A DNA stretch of 64,000 bases from Gelidibacter gilvus (GCF_004115975.1 NZ_SDDZ01000009.1:62001-126000), one strand, 5' to 3'. Shown: positions 43,105-53,134, counted from the stretch's first letter. Numbers and translations: made by a program. Notes: a model not told the origin generated them from the sequence alone.

Positions 43105-43112
43105 TATTTTTG
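43105..43112 (+). promoter_or_regulatory. Putative -7 box (TATTTTTG) for the Lrp/AsnC regulator gene
   Basis: TATTTTTG matches TAnnTTTG and lies 25 bases before the ATG at 43138. No TTG at ideal spacing was found. Confidence 0.4.
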
Positions 43113-43137
43113 TAAAAAATTTAATATTTTACAACAA

Positions 43138-43617
43138 ATGGGAAAGTTCAAATTAGATGAAATCGATCATCAAATTTTAGACATGTTAATTGATAATACG
43201 CGAATTCCATTTACGGATATTGCTAAAAAATTAGTGATTTCGGCAGGAACGGTTCATGTGCGTGTCAAAAAAATGGAAGAAGCTGGTATTATTCAAGGAT
43301 CATCATTGACCTTAGATTATAAAAAGCTAGGGTATTCTTTTATTGCTTATGTGGGTGTTTTTTTAAATAATACTTCTCAAACAAAATTTGTTTTAGAACG
43401 TATCAGTGAAATTCCTTTTGTTACGGTAGCTCATATTACCACCGGTAAATTCAATATTTTTTGTAAGGTGCGTGCTAAAAACACATCGCATGCAAAAGAT
43501 ATTATTTTTATGTTAGATGATATTGAGGGTATTTACAGAACTGAAACAATGATTTCATTGGAAGAAAGTATAAATGATAAGAAGCGTTTAATGCATTCTA
43601 TTTTTAACGAATTATAA
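43138..43617 (+). CDS. Lrp/AsnC-family transcription regulator
   Basis: The start at ATG 43138 (MGKFKLDEIDHQILDMLIDN) gives 159 residues, the family size; an upstream reading from 43036 overlaps the carboxypeptidase gene. The N-terminal winged helix is at residues 5-60 (TRIPFTDIAKKLVISAGTVHVRVKKMEEAGII). The C-terminal ligand-binding RAM domain has GYSFIAYVGVFLNN and VTVAHITTGKFNIFCKVRAKNT. Such regulators respond to amino acids. Its place directly after a peptidase-like gene is suggestive but does not identify targets. Confidence 0.94.
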   Translation: MGKFKLDEIDHQILDMLIDNTRIPFTDIAKKLVISAGTVHVRVKKMEEAGIIQGSSLTLDYKKLGYSFIAYVGVFLNNTSQTKFVLERISEIPFVTVAHITTGKFNIFCKVRAKNTSHAKDIIFMLDDIEGIYRTETMISLEESINDKKRLMHSIFNEL

Positions 43618-43652
43618 TCTCATTGCTAGATATAAACTAGTAATAAATCAAT

Positions 43653-43680
43653 ACCCTTTGTTGAGCACTCAATGAAGGGT
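43653..43680. terminator. Possible terminator hairpin after the Lrp gene
   Basis: ACCCTTTGTTGAG (43653-43665) pairs with CTCAATGAAGGGT (43668-43680) with two T/G-type wobbles over 13 bases, followed by GTTTTG. The T run is weak. Confidence 0.5.
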
Positions 43681-43711
43681 GTTTTGATTGAGGTCATTCA
43701 TATACTGTTTT

Positions 43712-44227
43712 ATGACGAAAAGAGATATAGGTTCAGATGAATATAATAGTTATTATCAGCCTTATATAGATAAAACTGGTGATGGTAACGTATTTGATAG
43801 TTTAAGAAATAATTCTGAAATAATAATTCAATTTTTTAAAACTATTAAGAAAGAAAAGCTGGACTATCGTTACGCTGAAGACAAATGGACTATTAGGGAG
43901 ATTCTCCTGCATTTGATAGATACAGAACGTGTGTTTGCGTATCGCGCCATGTGCATTGCGAGAAAAGACATGACCGAATTACCTGGTTTTGATCAAGATG
44001 CCTTTGTTGTGCACAGTCAGGCCAATGAAAGGAGTGTTGAAAGTCTTTTGTCAGAATACCGGAATGTTAGAATGGCTACTGTTTCTTTATTTGATAGTTT
44101 TGACCTTAAAAGTTTAGAACAAATAGGTGTTGCCAATGGTAGTGATCTTTCTGTTAGAGCCATTGTGTTTATCATTATTGGTCATGAAAACCATCATCTT
44201 GAAGTTATAAAGGAGCGCTATTTATAA
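43712..44227 (+). CDS. DinB-family metal-dependent protein
   Basis: The four-helix-bundle DinB/YfiT family binds a metal with three histidines. I chose ATG 43712 (MTKRDIGSDEYNSYY, 171 residues); the open frame to 43688 adds only a few residues. The ligands are visible as REILLHLIDTERVFAYR (first His near residue 74) and IIGHENHHLEVIKERYL (pair near 160). The family includes thiol transferases and hydrolases; the substrate cannot be told here. The gene converges on aroB with a 6-base overlap of their ends. Confidence 0.9.
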   Translation: MTKRDIGSDEYNSYYQPYIDKTGDGNVFDSLRNNSEIIIQFFKTIKKEKLDYRYAEDKWTIREILLHLIDTERVFAYRAMCIARKDMTELPGFDQDAFVVHSQANERSVESLLSEYRNVRMATVSLFDSFDLKSLEQIGVANGSDLSVRAIVFIIIGHENHHLEVIKERYL

Positions 44228-45289
44228 TCTGTAGAATTCAAAAGCTTTTATAAGTAGTTCATTTTCCACCAAGCAATCAATTTTTGGTGCTCCAATTTCT
44301 TTCAGTAGCACAAAATTGATATTGCCATGCTCATTCTTTTTGTCATATTTTAAAAGATCGATGATGGCGTTATGGTCAGAGGCTTCAATAGTCACTTTTT
44401 TGAAGATTTTCAGGAAGGTCTCTTTTATAATCTCCAAATCATTTTTTGGGAAACCCAATAATTCAGATGAGATGTAGGTTTCCATAATCATTCCAACGGC
44501 AATAGCTTCCCCATGGAGCAATTCCTTCCTGTCTGATGCACTCAAAAAATAAGACTCGATGGCATGACCTAAAGTGTGTCCAAAATTAAGAGTCTTACGA
44601 AGACCATGCTCATTTGGATCTTCAGTTACAATGGTGTTTTTTATTTCAACAGATTGATGAATCAAGATGTCTAAATCGTCTAAGGTTAAGTTATTAAGAT
44701 CCAAAAATTCATTCCAATATGATGGGTCGTAAATAAGGCCATGCTTTAACATTTCGGCTAATCCACTTTTTAAATGATTTTGAGGAAGTGTATCTAGAAA
44801 ACTTGTATCCACAATAACCATATCGCCTGAAGAAATAACACCGACTTGATTTTTAAGAGCACCCAGATCAATACCTGTTTTCCCTCCCACAGAAGCGTCA
44901 ACCATTGCCAAAAGTGAGGTAGGAACGTTAATATATTTTAAGCCACGCTTGAAAGTACAGGCTACAAATCCGCCTAAATCAGTAACAACGCCTCCACCAA
45001 CATTAATAATGAGACTTTTTCTGTCTGCTCCCAGCTCAGATAACGCATTCCATACACCTACACAGGTGTCTATGTTTTTATGAGCTTCACCGGCTTCAAT
45101 TTCTATGATTTCACATTCCAGATCTGTTTCTAATTTCGACATGAAATGTGGTAAGCAATGGGTGTGTGTGTTGGTGTCAACAATGATAAATAATTTTGAA
45201 AAACGATTGTTCTTTAGGTAGTTATTTAGTTCTCTATATCCTGTTGCATTAAAATGAACAGCATAAGTATCGGTCGTAATTGAGGTCAT
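44222..45289 (-). CDS. aroB: 3-dehydroquinate synthase
   Basis: AroB converts DAHP to 3-dehydroquinate, the second step of the shikimate pathway, using NAD and a divalent metal. The 355 residues carry the family blocks EAGEAHKNIDTCVGVWNALSELGADRKS, NVGGGVVTDLGGFVACTFKRG (NAD binding), NVPTSLLAMVDASVGGKTGID, the metal ligand Glu in SGLAEMLKHGLI, and His in NFGHTLGHAIES. The gene is complete. It is divergent from proline dehydrogenase across about 90 bases and ends within the DinB gene end. Confidence 0.97.
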   Translation of the reverse strand: MTSITTDTYAVHFNATGYRELNNYLKNNRFSKLFIIVDTNTHTHCLPHFMSKLETDLECEIIEIEAGEAHKNIDTCVGVWNALSELGADRKSLIINVGGGVVTDLGGFVACTFKRGLKYINVPTSLLAMVDASVGGKTGIDLGALKNQVGVISSGDMVIVDTSFLDTLPQNHLKSGLAEMLKHGLIYDPSYWNEFLDLNNLTLDDLDILIHQSVEIKNTIVTEDPNEHGLRKTLNFGHTLGHAIESYFLSASDRKELLHGEAIAVGMIMETYISSELLGFPKNDLEIIKETFLKIFKKVTIEASDHNAIIDLLKYDKKNEHGNINFVLLKEIGAPKIDCLVENELLIKAFEFYRL

Positions 45290-45380
45290 TCTTTTTGTAG
45301 CTTTAATAATGGATGAAAATAAGCAGTTTTTAATTAATTAATCAAGAATGAATAATTAAATTTGCGTTTATTTTTACATA

Positions 45381-46556
45381 ATGGCAATATCTAAAATTTT
45401 TGAAAATACAGAAGTCGCTTTTAGTCTTAAAAGTGATTCAGAACTTGATCGCGCTTATTTCTTGTTCAAGATGATTTCCAATGAACCTTTGGTGAGAATC
45501 GGTACTGCGGTGACGAATTTTGCATTAAAGGCCCATTTACCAGTAGAAGGTTTGATAAGGGCGACGGTTTTTGACCATTTTTGTGGTGGCGTCAATGAAG
45601 AGGATTGCTTACCCGTTATAGACAGGATGTATACTAAAGGGGTAAGTTCTGTGCTGGATTATTCAGTTGAGGGCCAAGAAGTCGAATCCCATTTTGATGC
45701 TGCCATGGAAAAGACCTTGAAGATCATCAATTTTGCCGACGAGAAAAAGTCTATGCCAATTGCTGTTTTTAAGCCTACTGGGTTTGGAAGATTTCATTTG
45801 TTTCAAAAGAAAGGCGAGGGAAAACCATTTACCCCTCAAGAGCAAGAAGAGTGGGATCGTGTGGTCGCCCGTTTTGATAAAGTATGCAAATTGGCCAAAG
45901 AAAAAGATGTAGAAATACTGATTGATAGTGAGCAAAGCTGGATGCAGGATGCTGCGGACGATTTATGTGAAGCCATGATGCGCAAGTATAATACAGGAAT
46001 TCCAATTGTTTATAACACCTTACAGTTGTACAGATGGGACCGATTGGATTATCTTAAAGCACTTCATGAGCGGGGTCAGAAAGATGGCTTTACAATAGGG
46101 GCAAAAATTGTACGCGGCGCTTATATGGAGAAAGAGCGAGAAAGAGCTGATGACAAAGGTTATGATTCTCCGATTTGTGCCACAAAGGAAGCAACTGATT
46201 TAAATTTTGATGAAACCTTGGATTATATTCTTAAAAATCTAAGTACCATTTCATTATTTATAGGTACTCATAATGAGCAAAGTTGCTATTTGGCTATGCA
46301 AATCATGACAGATTTAAAAATTGATAAAAGCGACAATCGCGTATGGTTTGGTCAGCTTTATGGTATGAGTGACCACATTAGTTTCAACTTGGCTGCAGAC
46401 GGCTATAATGTAGCTAAATACGTTCCGTTTGGACCCGTAAAGGATGTGATGCCGTATTTAATAAGAAGGGCAGAGGAGAACACTTCGGTTGCAGGACAGA
46501 CGAGTAGGGAATTGATGCTTCTGAAAACTGAACGAAAGCGAAGAAAGTTATTATAA
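45381..46556 (+). CDS. Proline dehydrogenase
   Basis: The 391-residue FAD enzyme oxidises proline to pyrroline-5-carboxylate at the membrane surface. The barrel shows MPIAVFKPTGFGRF, ILIDSEQSWMQDAADDL, YNTLQLYRWDRLDYLKALHERG and KIVRGAYMEKERERA. Further along are IGTHNEQSCYLAMQIM and WFGQLYGMSDHISFNLA, where substrate and FAD ligands sit in this family, then YVPFGPVKDVMPYLIRRAEEN. This is the stand-alone form without the P5C dehydrogenase domain. It is monocistronic with a strong terminator. Confidence 0.95.
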   Translation: MAISKIFENTEVAFSLKSDSELDRAYFLFKMISNEPLVRIGTAVTNFALKAHLPVEGLIRATVFDHFCGGVNEEDCLPVIDRMYTKGVSSVLDYSVEGQEVESHFDAAMEKTLKIINFADEKKSMPIAVFKPTGFGRFHLFQKKGEGKPFTPQEQEEWDRVVARFDKVCKLAKEKDVEILIDSEQSWMQDAADDLCEAMMRKYNTGIPIVYNTLQLYRWDRLDYLKALHERGQKDGFTIGAKIVRGAYMEKERERADDKGYDSPICATKEATDLNFDETLDYILKNLSTISLFIGTHNEQSCYLAMQIMTDLKIDKSDNRVWFGQLYGMSDHISFNLAADGYNVAKYVPFGPVKDVMPYLIRRAEENTSVAGQTSRELMLLKTERKRRKLL

Positions 46557-46591
46557 AAAAACTCCGATGTTAATTAGCATCGGAGTTTTTT
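46556..46591. terminator. Bidirectional terminator between proline dehydrogenase and the polysaccharide locus
   Basis: Arms AAAAAACTCCGATG (46556-46569) and CATCGGAGTTTTTT (46578-46591) pair perfectly. It ends both the proline dehydrogenase transcript and the leftward tyrosine-kinase operon. Confidence 0.92.
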
Positions 46592-46608
46592 TATTTATGA
46601 TTTTTAAA

Positions 46609-48972
46609 TTAAGTAAACTGATACCACTTTTTCTTGTTTTCAGGATTATCTCCATATCCGTATCCGTATCCGTAACCTTTTTTATCAAAGTTAGTTCCGT
46701 TTAACAACAGATTCATTTTTGGGAGTCTATGATCTTCATACAGCGGCTTGGCCACCGCAACTAAATGTCGCTTATCAATATTATCCGCGCTGACGACATA
46801 AATAAACATATCTGCATACTTGGCGATCAGTAATGTATCGCTTACTAATCCAACAGCTGAGGCGTCTACAATAATATAATCATATTTCTCATCAAAATAG
46901 CTGAATAATTCTGCAACCCTGTCATTTATTAAAAGTTCTGATGGGTTAGGAGGGATTGTCCCTGCTGCTATCACATCTAAAAAATTATTATTCTTTAGTT
47001 TGGTTACAATTTGATCCGGTGCAATAGATTTATCCGCAAGAAAGTCAGATAATCCAATTTGGGATGACGGTCTCTCGTTCAAGTACTGCATCACTTTTGG
47101 CACACGAATATCCATCTCAATCAATAAAACTGATTTCTCAGAAAATGAAATGGATGAAGCCAAGTTGGTGCTTGTATGTGATTTGCCTTCCTGCGCCCTG
47201 GTTGATGTAATAAAAATTTTCTTGGCACGTGTATTATGATCTTTTAATAGAAAATCTATATTAGATCTTAAGATCCTGAAAGATTCAGCTTTTGGTGAAT
47301 AGTCGACTTTATCTATGAGGCGCGTTTTCTTACTGGTTTGTGGAATATCTCCAATATAAGGAATCTTGAGTGTGCTCAGTAAATCTTCTTTATCGTAGAT
47401 CTTCGTATCTAGCATGTCTTTAAGAAAAACAAAACCAATTGGAATGGCAAATCCGAACAATAATGCTCCCAAATAGGTGAGCATCTTATTAGGAGCAACA
47501 GGACTAAAATCAGTGTAGGCGGCATCGATAACTTTAGCATTTGGTGTAAACATTCCTAAACTAATTGCTGACTCTTCTCTCTTCTCCAATAAAAACATGT
47601 ACAGTGATTCTTTGATGCCCTGTTGGCGCTCAATATCTCTCAATTGTCTTTGCTTGGTAGGTGCGGTATAAAGTTGCCCGCGGATCCTAGCATCTTCTCG
47701 ATTCAGACTATTAAGTGTTATTTGACTGGTTCTCTTCATACTTTCCAAAGAGCTTCCAAGATTTTGCTTTAATGCATCAATTTGATTATTTAAATTGATG
47801 ACTACTGGATTTTTTTCACTCGAATTTTTCAATATTTTATCACGTTGGGCAACCAATTCATTATGACTTCTGGTGACTTGTGCAATATTTGGATCGTCAA
47901 TGCCTATATTCGATGGTAAAAGATCAGAGCGTTTATTGTTTTCTTTTAATTCGTCTTGTAAATAATCAATTAACTGAATTGTATTCGCAGTGGAACTAAT
48001 CTGAAATTCATTCTGTTTCTCACTTTCTAAATAAATATTGGCTTGAGACCCTAATGCAGTTAAATTATTTCGCTTTTGTATCTGTTCTGCGCTGAAATCT
48101 ACTTCTTCTAATTCTTTAAAGACCAATTCAAGACGATTGTTTATAAAGTCAGAAGTCACCTTTATAACTTCTTCTTTATCCAAAATAACATCATTATTGT
48201 ATTGCCTAATGATTTCGTTTAAGATATCAACTGCACGACTTGCAATATTATCGTTAAGCCACAATTTAATTACAGTGGACTCTTTTTCAACCGTGGTTGC
48301 TATTAAATTTTGATATTTATTTACAAGAGTCGAGATAGGACTAATTGTGATTTTTAAATTACTTCCTATTTGAGGTTGGTACTTATTAATATTTGGCACA
48401 ATGACCATATCGCCAAATCCTGTTTTTATACGATCTCCAAAGGAAAAGAGTTGACCATCCGTATCATCACGGTCTAAAATAGATTTCCCGTCATCTTTAA
48501 ACACTAAAAATTCAGATTGGGATTTTATCTTAATATACATTGTAGTATCCACCTGATGAATAATTGAATCATTAGCGAAAAAATTAAGCTTTATTGGTGG
48601 ATTATCATATAACTCCTGTTCTTTAATTTTACCCTGATGATAGTATCCTATATTGAGATCAAGTTTTCTTACAACATTGGAGATAATAGATCTAGAAGTT
48701 ATGACTTCAATCTCATCGTTTATTTTACTGTTGCCATCTGAAAATAAACTCCCTTTACTCATTTCAGATATACTTGGTAGTTTTTGTGACTGCTTATCGT
48801 CTTTTATCTTAATAGTTGCAGAAGCCTGATATTGATAGGTGGTATATCGTAGATAAGCGAAGGCAATACCTAAGGCTAAAATCACGAAAAATAGAATTAA
48901 CTTCCATCTTGAAAGATAGAGATCTACTGTTTTCCTAATTTCATGAGTTGAATTCGTATTTTTGGATTCCAT
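46609..48972 (-). CDS. Wzc-like polysaccharide co-polymerase / bacterial tyrosine kinase
   Basis: The 787-residue inner-membrane protein controls chain length and export of polysaccharide. A first helix (LILFFVILALGIAFAYLR) is near residue 30, a Wzz-type domain and long periplasmic coiled coils follow, and the second helix is near 500 (LGALLFGFAIPIGFVFL). The BY-kinase domain has Walker A STRAQEGKSHTSTNLA near 585, Walker A' LLIEMDIRVPK and Walker B YIIVDASAVG. The C-terminus is a tyrosine cluster (KKGYGYGYGYGDNPENKKKWY), the autophosphorylation tail. It is the last gene after the Wza-like export gene, 22 bases apart. Confidence 0.95.
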   Translation of the reverse strand: MESKNTNSTHEIRKTVDLYLSRWKLILFFVILALGIAFAYLRYTTYQYQASATIKIKDDKQSQKLPSISEMSKGSLFSDGNSKINDEIEVITSRSIISNVVRKLDLNIGYYHQGKIKEQELYDNPPIKLNFFANDSIIHQVDTTMYIKIKSQSEFLVFKDDGKSILDRDDTDGQLFSFGDRIKTGFGDMVIVPNINKYQPQIGSNLKITISPISTLVNKYQNLIATTVEKESTVIKLWLNDNIASRAVDILNEIIRQYNNDVILDKEEVIKVTSDFINNRLELVFKELEEVDFSAEQIQKRNNLTALGSQANIYLESEKQNEFQISSTANTIQLIDYLQDELKENNKRSDLLPSNIGIDDPNIAQVTRSHNELVAQRDKILKNSSEKNPVVINLNNQIDALKQNLGSSLESMKRTSQITLNSLNREDARIRGQLYTAPTKQRQLRDIERQQGIKESLYMFLLEKREESAISLGMFTPNAKVIDAAYTDFSPVAPNKMLTYLGALLFGFAIPIGFVFLKDMLDTKIYDKEDLLSTLKIPYIGDIPQTSKKTRLIDKVDYSPKAESFRILRSNIDFLLKDHNTRAKKIFITSTRAQEGKSHTSTNLASSISFSEKSVLLIEMDIRVPKVMQYLNERPSSQIGLSDFLADKSIAPDQIVTKLKNNNFLDVIAAGTIPPNPSELLINDRVAELFSYFDEKYDYIIVDASAVGLVSDTLLIAKYADMFIYVVSADNIDKRHLVAVAKPLYEDHRLPKMNLLLNGTNFDKKGYGYGYGYGDNPENKKKWYQFT

Positions 48973-48994
48973 ATTAATTATTATAAATCTAATA

Positions 48995-49768
48995 TTATTT
49001 TATTAAGAACACTGCGATTATTGTGGTCAACGTACCGATTGCGGAAATTAGGACAGAATTGTTTTGATTATAACTTGATGATCTAATTTTGGCTTTATTC
49101 GGTTCTACAACAATCACATCATTCTGCTGTAAATAATATAATGGGGAACTAATGGCATTAACGGAGGTCAGATCTATTTTTGCAAATTTCTTTTTCCCGT
49201 CTACTTCCCGAATCAATAAAACATTCTGGCGTTTGCCATAAATTGTCAAATCTTTTGCCATACCAAGTGCTTCCGGAAGTGAGATGCGCTCATCCTGAAT
49301 TGTGTAGGTTCCAGGATTTCCAACCTCTCCTATAATGGTCACAGTAAAGTTTACCAATCTAATATTAATAATAGGATCTTTAGCGTATTCACTTATTTTT
49401 TCTTTTAACATTTCCGTCAGTTCAATTCGTGTCATTCCCGCAATATGGAGTGTACCTAAAACAGGAAATTCAATATTTCCATTGTAATCTATTAAATAAG
49501 TTTGCTGTCTTGAGCCTCCTGATACATTTACAAGATCTTCACTTGCAGAAATAAGCGCTAGGTTAAAGGGTTGCGCTGCAATTGGATCAGCAGCAGAGAC
49601 GTTTATTGTCAAAATATCATCTGGTTTGTAAATTAACTGTTCTGGAGATGAATCTATGTACCCTGCACTTAAAGGTTCATCTTGAAAATAAACTAGATCT
49701 TTAGGTGTTGCACAAGAGGTAGCCAAGGCAATGGATAGGACTAAAATTATAATAAAAGGTGTTTTCAT
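48995..49768 (-). CDS. Wza-like polysaccharide export lipoprotein
   Basis: The 257-residue protein has a lipoprotein signal (MKTPFIIILVLSIALATSC, lipid Cys19). It then has the polysaccharide biosynthesis/export domain (YKPDDILTINVSAADPIAAQPFNLA) and SLBB-type beta-grasp units (YLIDYNGNIEFPVLGTLHIAG, VTIIGEVGNPGTYTI, QNDVIVVEPNKAK). A C-terminal helix (SVLISAIGTLTTIIAVFLI) would cross a membrane. It forms the outer-membrane/periplasmic part of the export channel that pairs with the downstream Wzc-like kinase. Confidence 0.95.
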   Translation of the reverse strand: MKTPFIIILVLSIALATSCATPKDLVYFQDEPLSAGYIDSSPEQLIYKPDDILTINVSAADPIAAQPFNLALISASEDLVNVSGGSRQQTYLIDYNGNIEFPVLGTLHIAGMTRIELTEMLKEKISEYAKDPIINIRLVNFTVTIIGEVGNPGTYTIQDERISLPEALGMAKDLTIYGKRQNVLLIREVDGKKKFAKIDLTSVNAISSPLYYLQQNDVIVVEPNKAKIRSSSYNQNNSVLISAIGTLTTIIAVFLIK

Positions 49769-49801
49769 GAATATAGTTTAAAAGATTCGAAATATTGAGG
49801 A

Positions 49802-51688
49802 TTATTTTTTAATATCTAAAACTTCGTATGTAGAATTATTAGAGATATATTCTGGGATCAATAGCTTAATATAAGATACTATCTCCAAGGGTTGTGTTAT
49901 AGAGTTCACACCACAAAGCTTATTAATTTGTCGTTCGACATGATCGATATCTACATATCTAGATTTAGCAATCATTATTTTTTCATGGTATGTTCTTGTA
50001 GTATTTTCGCCGTCTGCCAGAAGTTCTTCGTAAATTTTTTCGCCAGGTCGTAATCCTGTAATTTTAATTTCTACATCCTCTGGATAACGTAATCCCGAAA
50101 GGATAATCATGTTTTTAGCAAGGTCAAAAATTTTAATAGGTACTCCCATGTCGAATACAAAAATCTCTCCGCCATTACCCATTGCTGCAGCTTCGATAAC
50201 CAGTTGACATGCTTCCGGTATTGTCATGAAATAACGAGTGATATCCTTATGTGTCACTGTTAACGGTCCACCTTTTTCAATTTGTTTTTTAAATAATGGA
50301 ATTACTGACCCATTTGATCCTAGAACATTCCCAAACCGAGTAGTAATAAATTTAGTATGTCCTTTACCTTTGAGGCATGTTACATATAACTCAGCCATGC
50401 GCTTGGTTGCTCCCATAACATTTGTGGGATTCACCGCTTTATCGGTTGAGATCAACACAAACTTATCAACCCCATGCTTAACGGCCATATCCGCAACATT
50501 TTTAGTTCCACCAATATTTACACTTACTGCTTCAAAGGGATTGTTTTCCATTAATGGAACATGTTTATAAGCAGCAGCATGGAAAATTAATTTTGGTTTA
50601 TATTCGTTAATTATTTGTTCTATTCTAGTTCTGTTCCGGATATCCGCAACAATACATTCAATGTTTTTTAGACCTTTTTGTCTGAATTCTTGTTGGAGAT
50701 CATAAAGTGCAGACTCCGAATTATCCACAAGTATTAGCTTTTTATAATTATAGAAACTTACTTTTCTACATATTTCACTTCCTATTGATCCCGCAGCACC
50801 TGTAATTAAAATAACTCTGTTATCATATTCATCTGTAGGATTAATGATAGAGATTGGATCCCTTCCGAGTAAATCCTCAATTTTAACATCCTTAATTTGT
50901 CCAATGCTTAAATCGCCCTCTATCCAATTTTGGACCGGTGGAACAATTTTTACATGTAACCCTAAATCAAACAGATAGCCTGTGATTTGGAGCAATCTTG
51001 TTGGGTCAATATTTTGTATGGATACGATAATTTCTTCGATATGATGCTTTAAAACAAATTCAGAGGTAATCCGATCCAAATTGTAGACGGGCAACAGGTT
51101 TATTTTTTTCCCAACCTTGCTTTCATTATCGTCAATAAAACCTATTACAATGTAACTGTTCTGGGGGTCATTGCTAATAGCATCATAAGTAATCATCCCT
51201 GAATTTCCAGCACCGAAGATCAGGATGTTTTTAGTGGCGGTAAAATCGTTATTTATCGCATTGTAAAGCGATTTTATTGAGAGTTTAAAACCTATGATGA
51301 GCAGGATGTTTAGGAGTAAATGGATGTAAATTATTGAGCCAGGAATATCAAATATATAACTGTAATTGTATTGACGGCTAAAATAAGTAGAGATTATCAA
51401 AAGTGTAGCCAAAATATTTACACCAATGATGATATTTATGATGTCCTTATAACCAGTAAAGCGAACGACCCCTTTATGCGATCTTACCGATAAAAAGCTA
51501 ATCAAAGCAGCTAGAGCGACATACGGAATTTGGGCGATCATTAAATTAAGATCAAAATCAATTATAAAATTAAATCGGATAAAATAGGCCAGAAATAAGC
51601 TCACAATGACAATACAGATATCTAAAAAAAGCACCAACCATTTGGATGCATATTTGTTGGATATTTTATGTAAAAACTTGTACATCAT
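49802..51688 (-). CDS. Membrane-bound nucleotide-sugar 4,6-dehydratase/epimerase (PglF/WbpM/CapD type)
   Basis: The 628-residue protein has four N-terminal membrane helices (residues 15-125). A first Rossmann-like domain follows (ILIFGAGNSGMITYDAI near 150), then a short-chain dehydrogenase domain with VILITGAAGSIGSEICRKV near 290, FHAAAYKHVPLMENNP, and STDKAVNPTNVMGATKRMAE. The catalytic Tyr found in small SDRs is replaced in this group by the Met/Lys arrangement seen here. It converts UDP-GlcNAc-type sugars to 4-keto-6-deoxy forms. The aminotransferase gene upstream overlaps it by 4 bases, which fits synthesis of an amino-deoxy sugar. Confidence 0.94.
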   Translation of the reverse strand: MMYKFLHKISNKYASKWLVLFLDICIVIVSLFLAYFIRFNFIIDFDLNLMIAQIPYVALAALISFLSVRSHKGVVRFTGYKDIINIIIGVNILATLLIISTYFSRQYNYSYIFDIPGSIIYIHLLLNILLIIGFKLSIKSLYNAINNDFTATKNILIFGAGNSGMITYDAISNDPQNSYIVIGFIDDNESKVGKKINLLPVYNLDRITSEFVLKHHIEEIIVSIQNIDPTRLLQITGYLFDLGLHVKIVPPVQNWIEGDLSIGQIKDVKIEDLLGRDPISIINPTDEYDNRVILITGAAGSIGSEICRKVSFYNYKKLILVDNSESALYDLQQEFRQKGLKNIECIVADIRNRTRIEQIINEYKPKLIFHAAAYKHVPLMENNPFEAVSVNIGGTKNVADMAVKHGVDKFVLISTDKAVNPTNVMGATKRMAELYVTCLKGKGHTKFITTRFGNVLGSNGSVIPLFKKQIEKGGPLTVTHKDITRYFMTIPEACQLVIEAAAMGNGGEIFVFDMGVPIKIFDLAKNMIILSGLRYPEDVEIKITGLRPGEKIYEELLADGENTTRTYHEKIMIAKSRYVDIDHVERQINKLCGVNSITQPLEIVSYIKLLIPEYISNNSTYEVLDIKK

Positions 51689-52809
51689 GCATTAAAATAT
51701 GTTTTAATTGTACTCAATACTCTATCACGTTCATCATCATTTAAATTTGATCCACTAGGCAAACAAAGGCCTCTTTCAAACAGTTCGTCTGAAACACCAT
51801 TTAAATATCGTGGTGCTTCCTTAAATATCGGTTGTTGATGCATTGGCTTCCACAATGGTCGAGACTCAATATTTTCCTTTTCGAGCATGAGTCTTAAGCC
51901 TTCTCTAATTGTCATGGACTCCAATAGTATACAGGACAACCATCGATTTGAAAAATGACCATTAGGTTCTTGTAAAAATACAATATTATTAATGTCCTTT
52001 AACGAATTTAAATAAAACTCGTGATTAGAGCGACGGTTTGAGACATGGCTATCCAGAATAGTCATTTGACCGCGACCTATTCCTGCTATTATATTTGACA
52101 TTCTATAGTTATATCCTATGTGGGAATGTAAATAATGTGGTGCATCATCTCGCGCTTGCGTAGCTAGAAAAACGGCTTTTTCCTTGAGAGATTTGGTTTT
52201 TGTTACCAGTGCCCCGCCTCCCGAAGTAGTAATAATTTTATTGCCATTAAAAGATAAGATAGACAAATCACCAAATGTTCCACATTTTTGCCCTTTATAC
52301 TCACTTCCTAAGGACTCTGCGCTATCCTCAATTATAGGAATGTCGTATTTTAAACCAACATTATTAATTTCATCCACTTTATAAGGCATACCATATAAGT
52401 GAACAGCAATAATGGCTTTGGGCTTTTTGCCCCTTGCAATTCTGTCTTTAATTGCTGTTTCCAGTTGGATTGGGCACATATTCCAAGTCTCACGTTCACT
52501 ATCCACAAAAATAGGAGTTGCTCCTTGGTACACTATAGGATTTGCTGAAGCTGAAAAGGTTTTACTTTGACAAATAACTTCATCTCCATAACCTACGCCA
52601 AGCAATATTAGACTCAAATGCAGGGCAGAGGTTCCCGAAGCCAATGCTGCCACGTGACGGTCTTCCTCCAAATATGTTTTAAGGTCAAGTTCAAAACCAT
52701 TGACGTTAGGCCCTAAAGGAGCAACCCAGTTAGATTCAAAAGCTTGATTAATGTAAGGTAATTCTTTTCCGCTCATGTGCGGTGAGGACAGCCAAATTTT
52801 CGGTTTCAT
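51685..52809 (-). CDS. DegT/DnrJ/EryC1/StrS-family sugar aminotransferase (PglE-like)
   Basis: This PLP enzyme adds an amino group to a 4-keto sugar, the natural next step after the neighbouring dehydratase. I chose ATG 52809 (MKPKIWLSSPHMSGKELPYI, 374 residues) over the TTG six bases upstream. The PLP site is seen in SFNGNKIITTSGGGALVT (Lys near residue 188), with HLYGMPYKVDEI and IIEDSAESLGSEYKGQKCGTFG before it and YNYRMSNIIAGIGRGQM after. Product is probably a UDP-4-amino-4,6-dideoxy sugar. It overlaps the epimerase gene by 4 bases. Confidence 0.93.
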   Translation of the reverse strand: MKPKIWLSSPHMSGKELPYINQAFESNWVAPLGPNVNGFELDLKTYLEEDRHVAALASGTSALHLSLILLGVGYGDEVICQSKTFSASANPIVYQGATPIFVDSERETWNMCPIQLETAIKDRIARGKKPKAIIAVHLYGMPYKVDEINNVGLKYDIPIIEDSAESLGSEYKGQKCGTFGDLSILSFNGNKIITTSGGGALVTKTKSLKEKAVFLATQARDDAPHYLHSHIGYNYRMSNIIAGIGRGQMTILDSHVSNRRSNHEFYLNSLKDINNIVFLQEPNGHFSNRWLSCILLESMTIREGLRLMLEKENIESRPLWKPMHQQPIFKEAPRYLNGVSDELFERGLCLPSGSNLNDDERDRVLSTIKTYFNA

Positions 52810-53134
52810 AAGCAAAAATTGTTGAGTAATTTAAAATTACTATTCAATTCCATGTCAATACAGGGATCTGGGACACGATCTAAATATTGGTTAAATATGC
52901 AATATTCTGACCAAACGGAGACAATTTAAACGATTAAAAGTAGATATTTACGATGTTAAAGGAATAGAGAACATAATACAGTGTTAGTTCTTACTATAAT
53001 AAAATGGTGTCTTAGTCCATTGATATGTCTTAATTATAAGTTTTATGGCGTTATTATGTCTAAATTTGTATTATCTACATTATATTTATCATCTCAAACA
53101 AAATATGTAAAAAGTAGTTTTCTAAATCGGACAT
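52810..53134. other. Divergent intergenic region with a possible rightward promoter
   Basis: About 325 AT-rich bases separate the leftward aminotransferase operon and the rightward ATP-grasp gene. TAAATTTG at 53061-53068 matches the TAnnTTTG -7 box and lies 67 bases before the ATP-grasp start. I found no clear leftward box and no other gene; a 61-codon reading at 52981-53166 has no coding character. Confidence 0.5.
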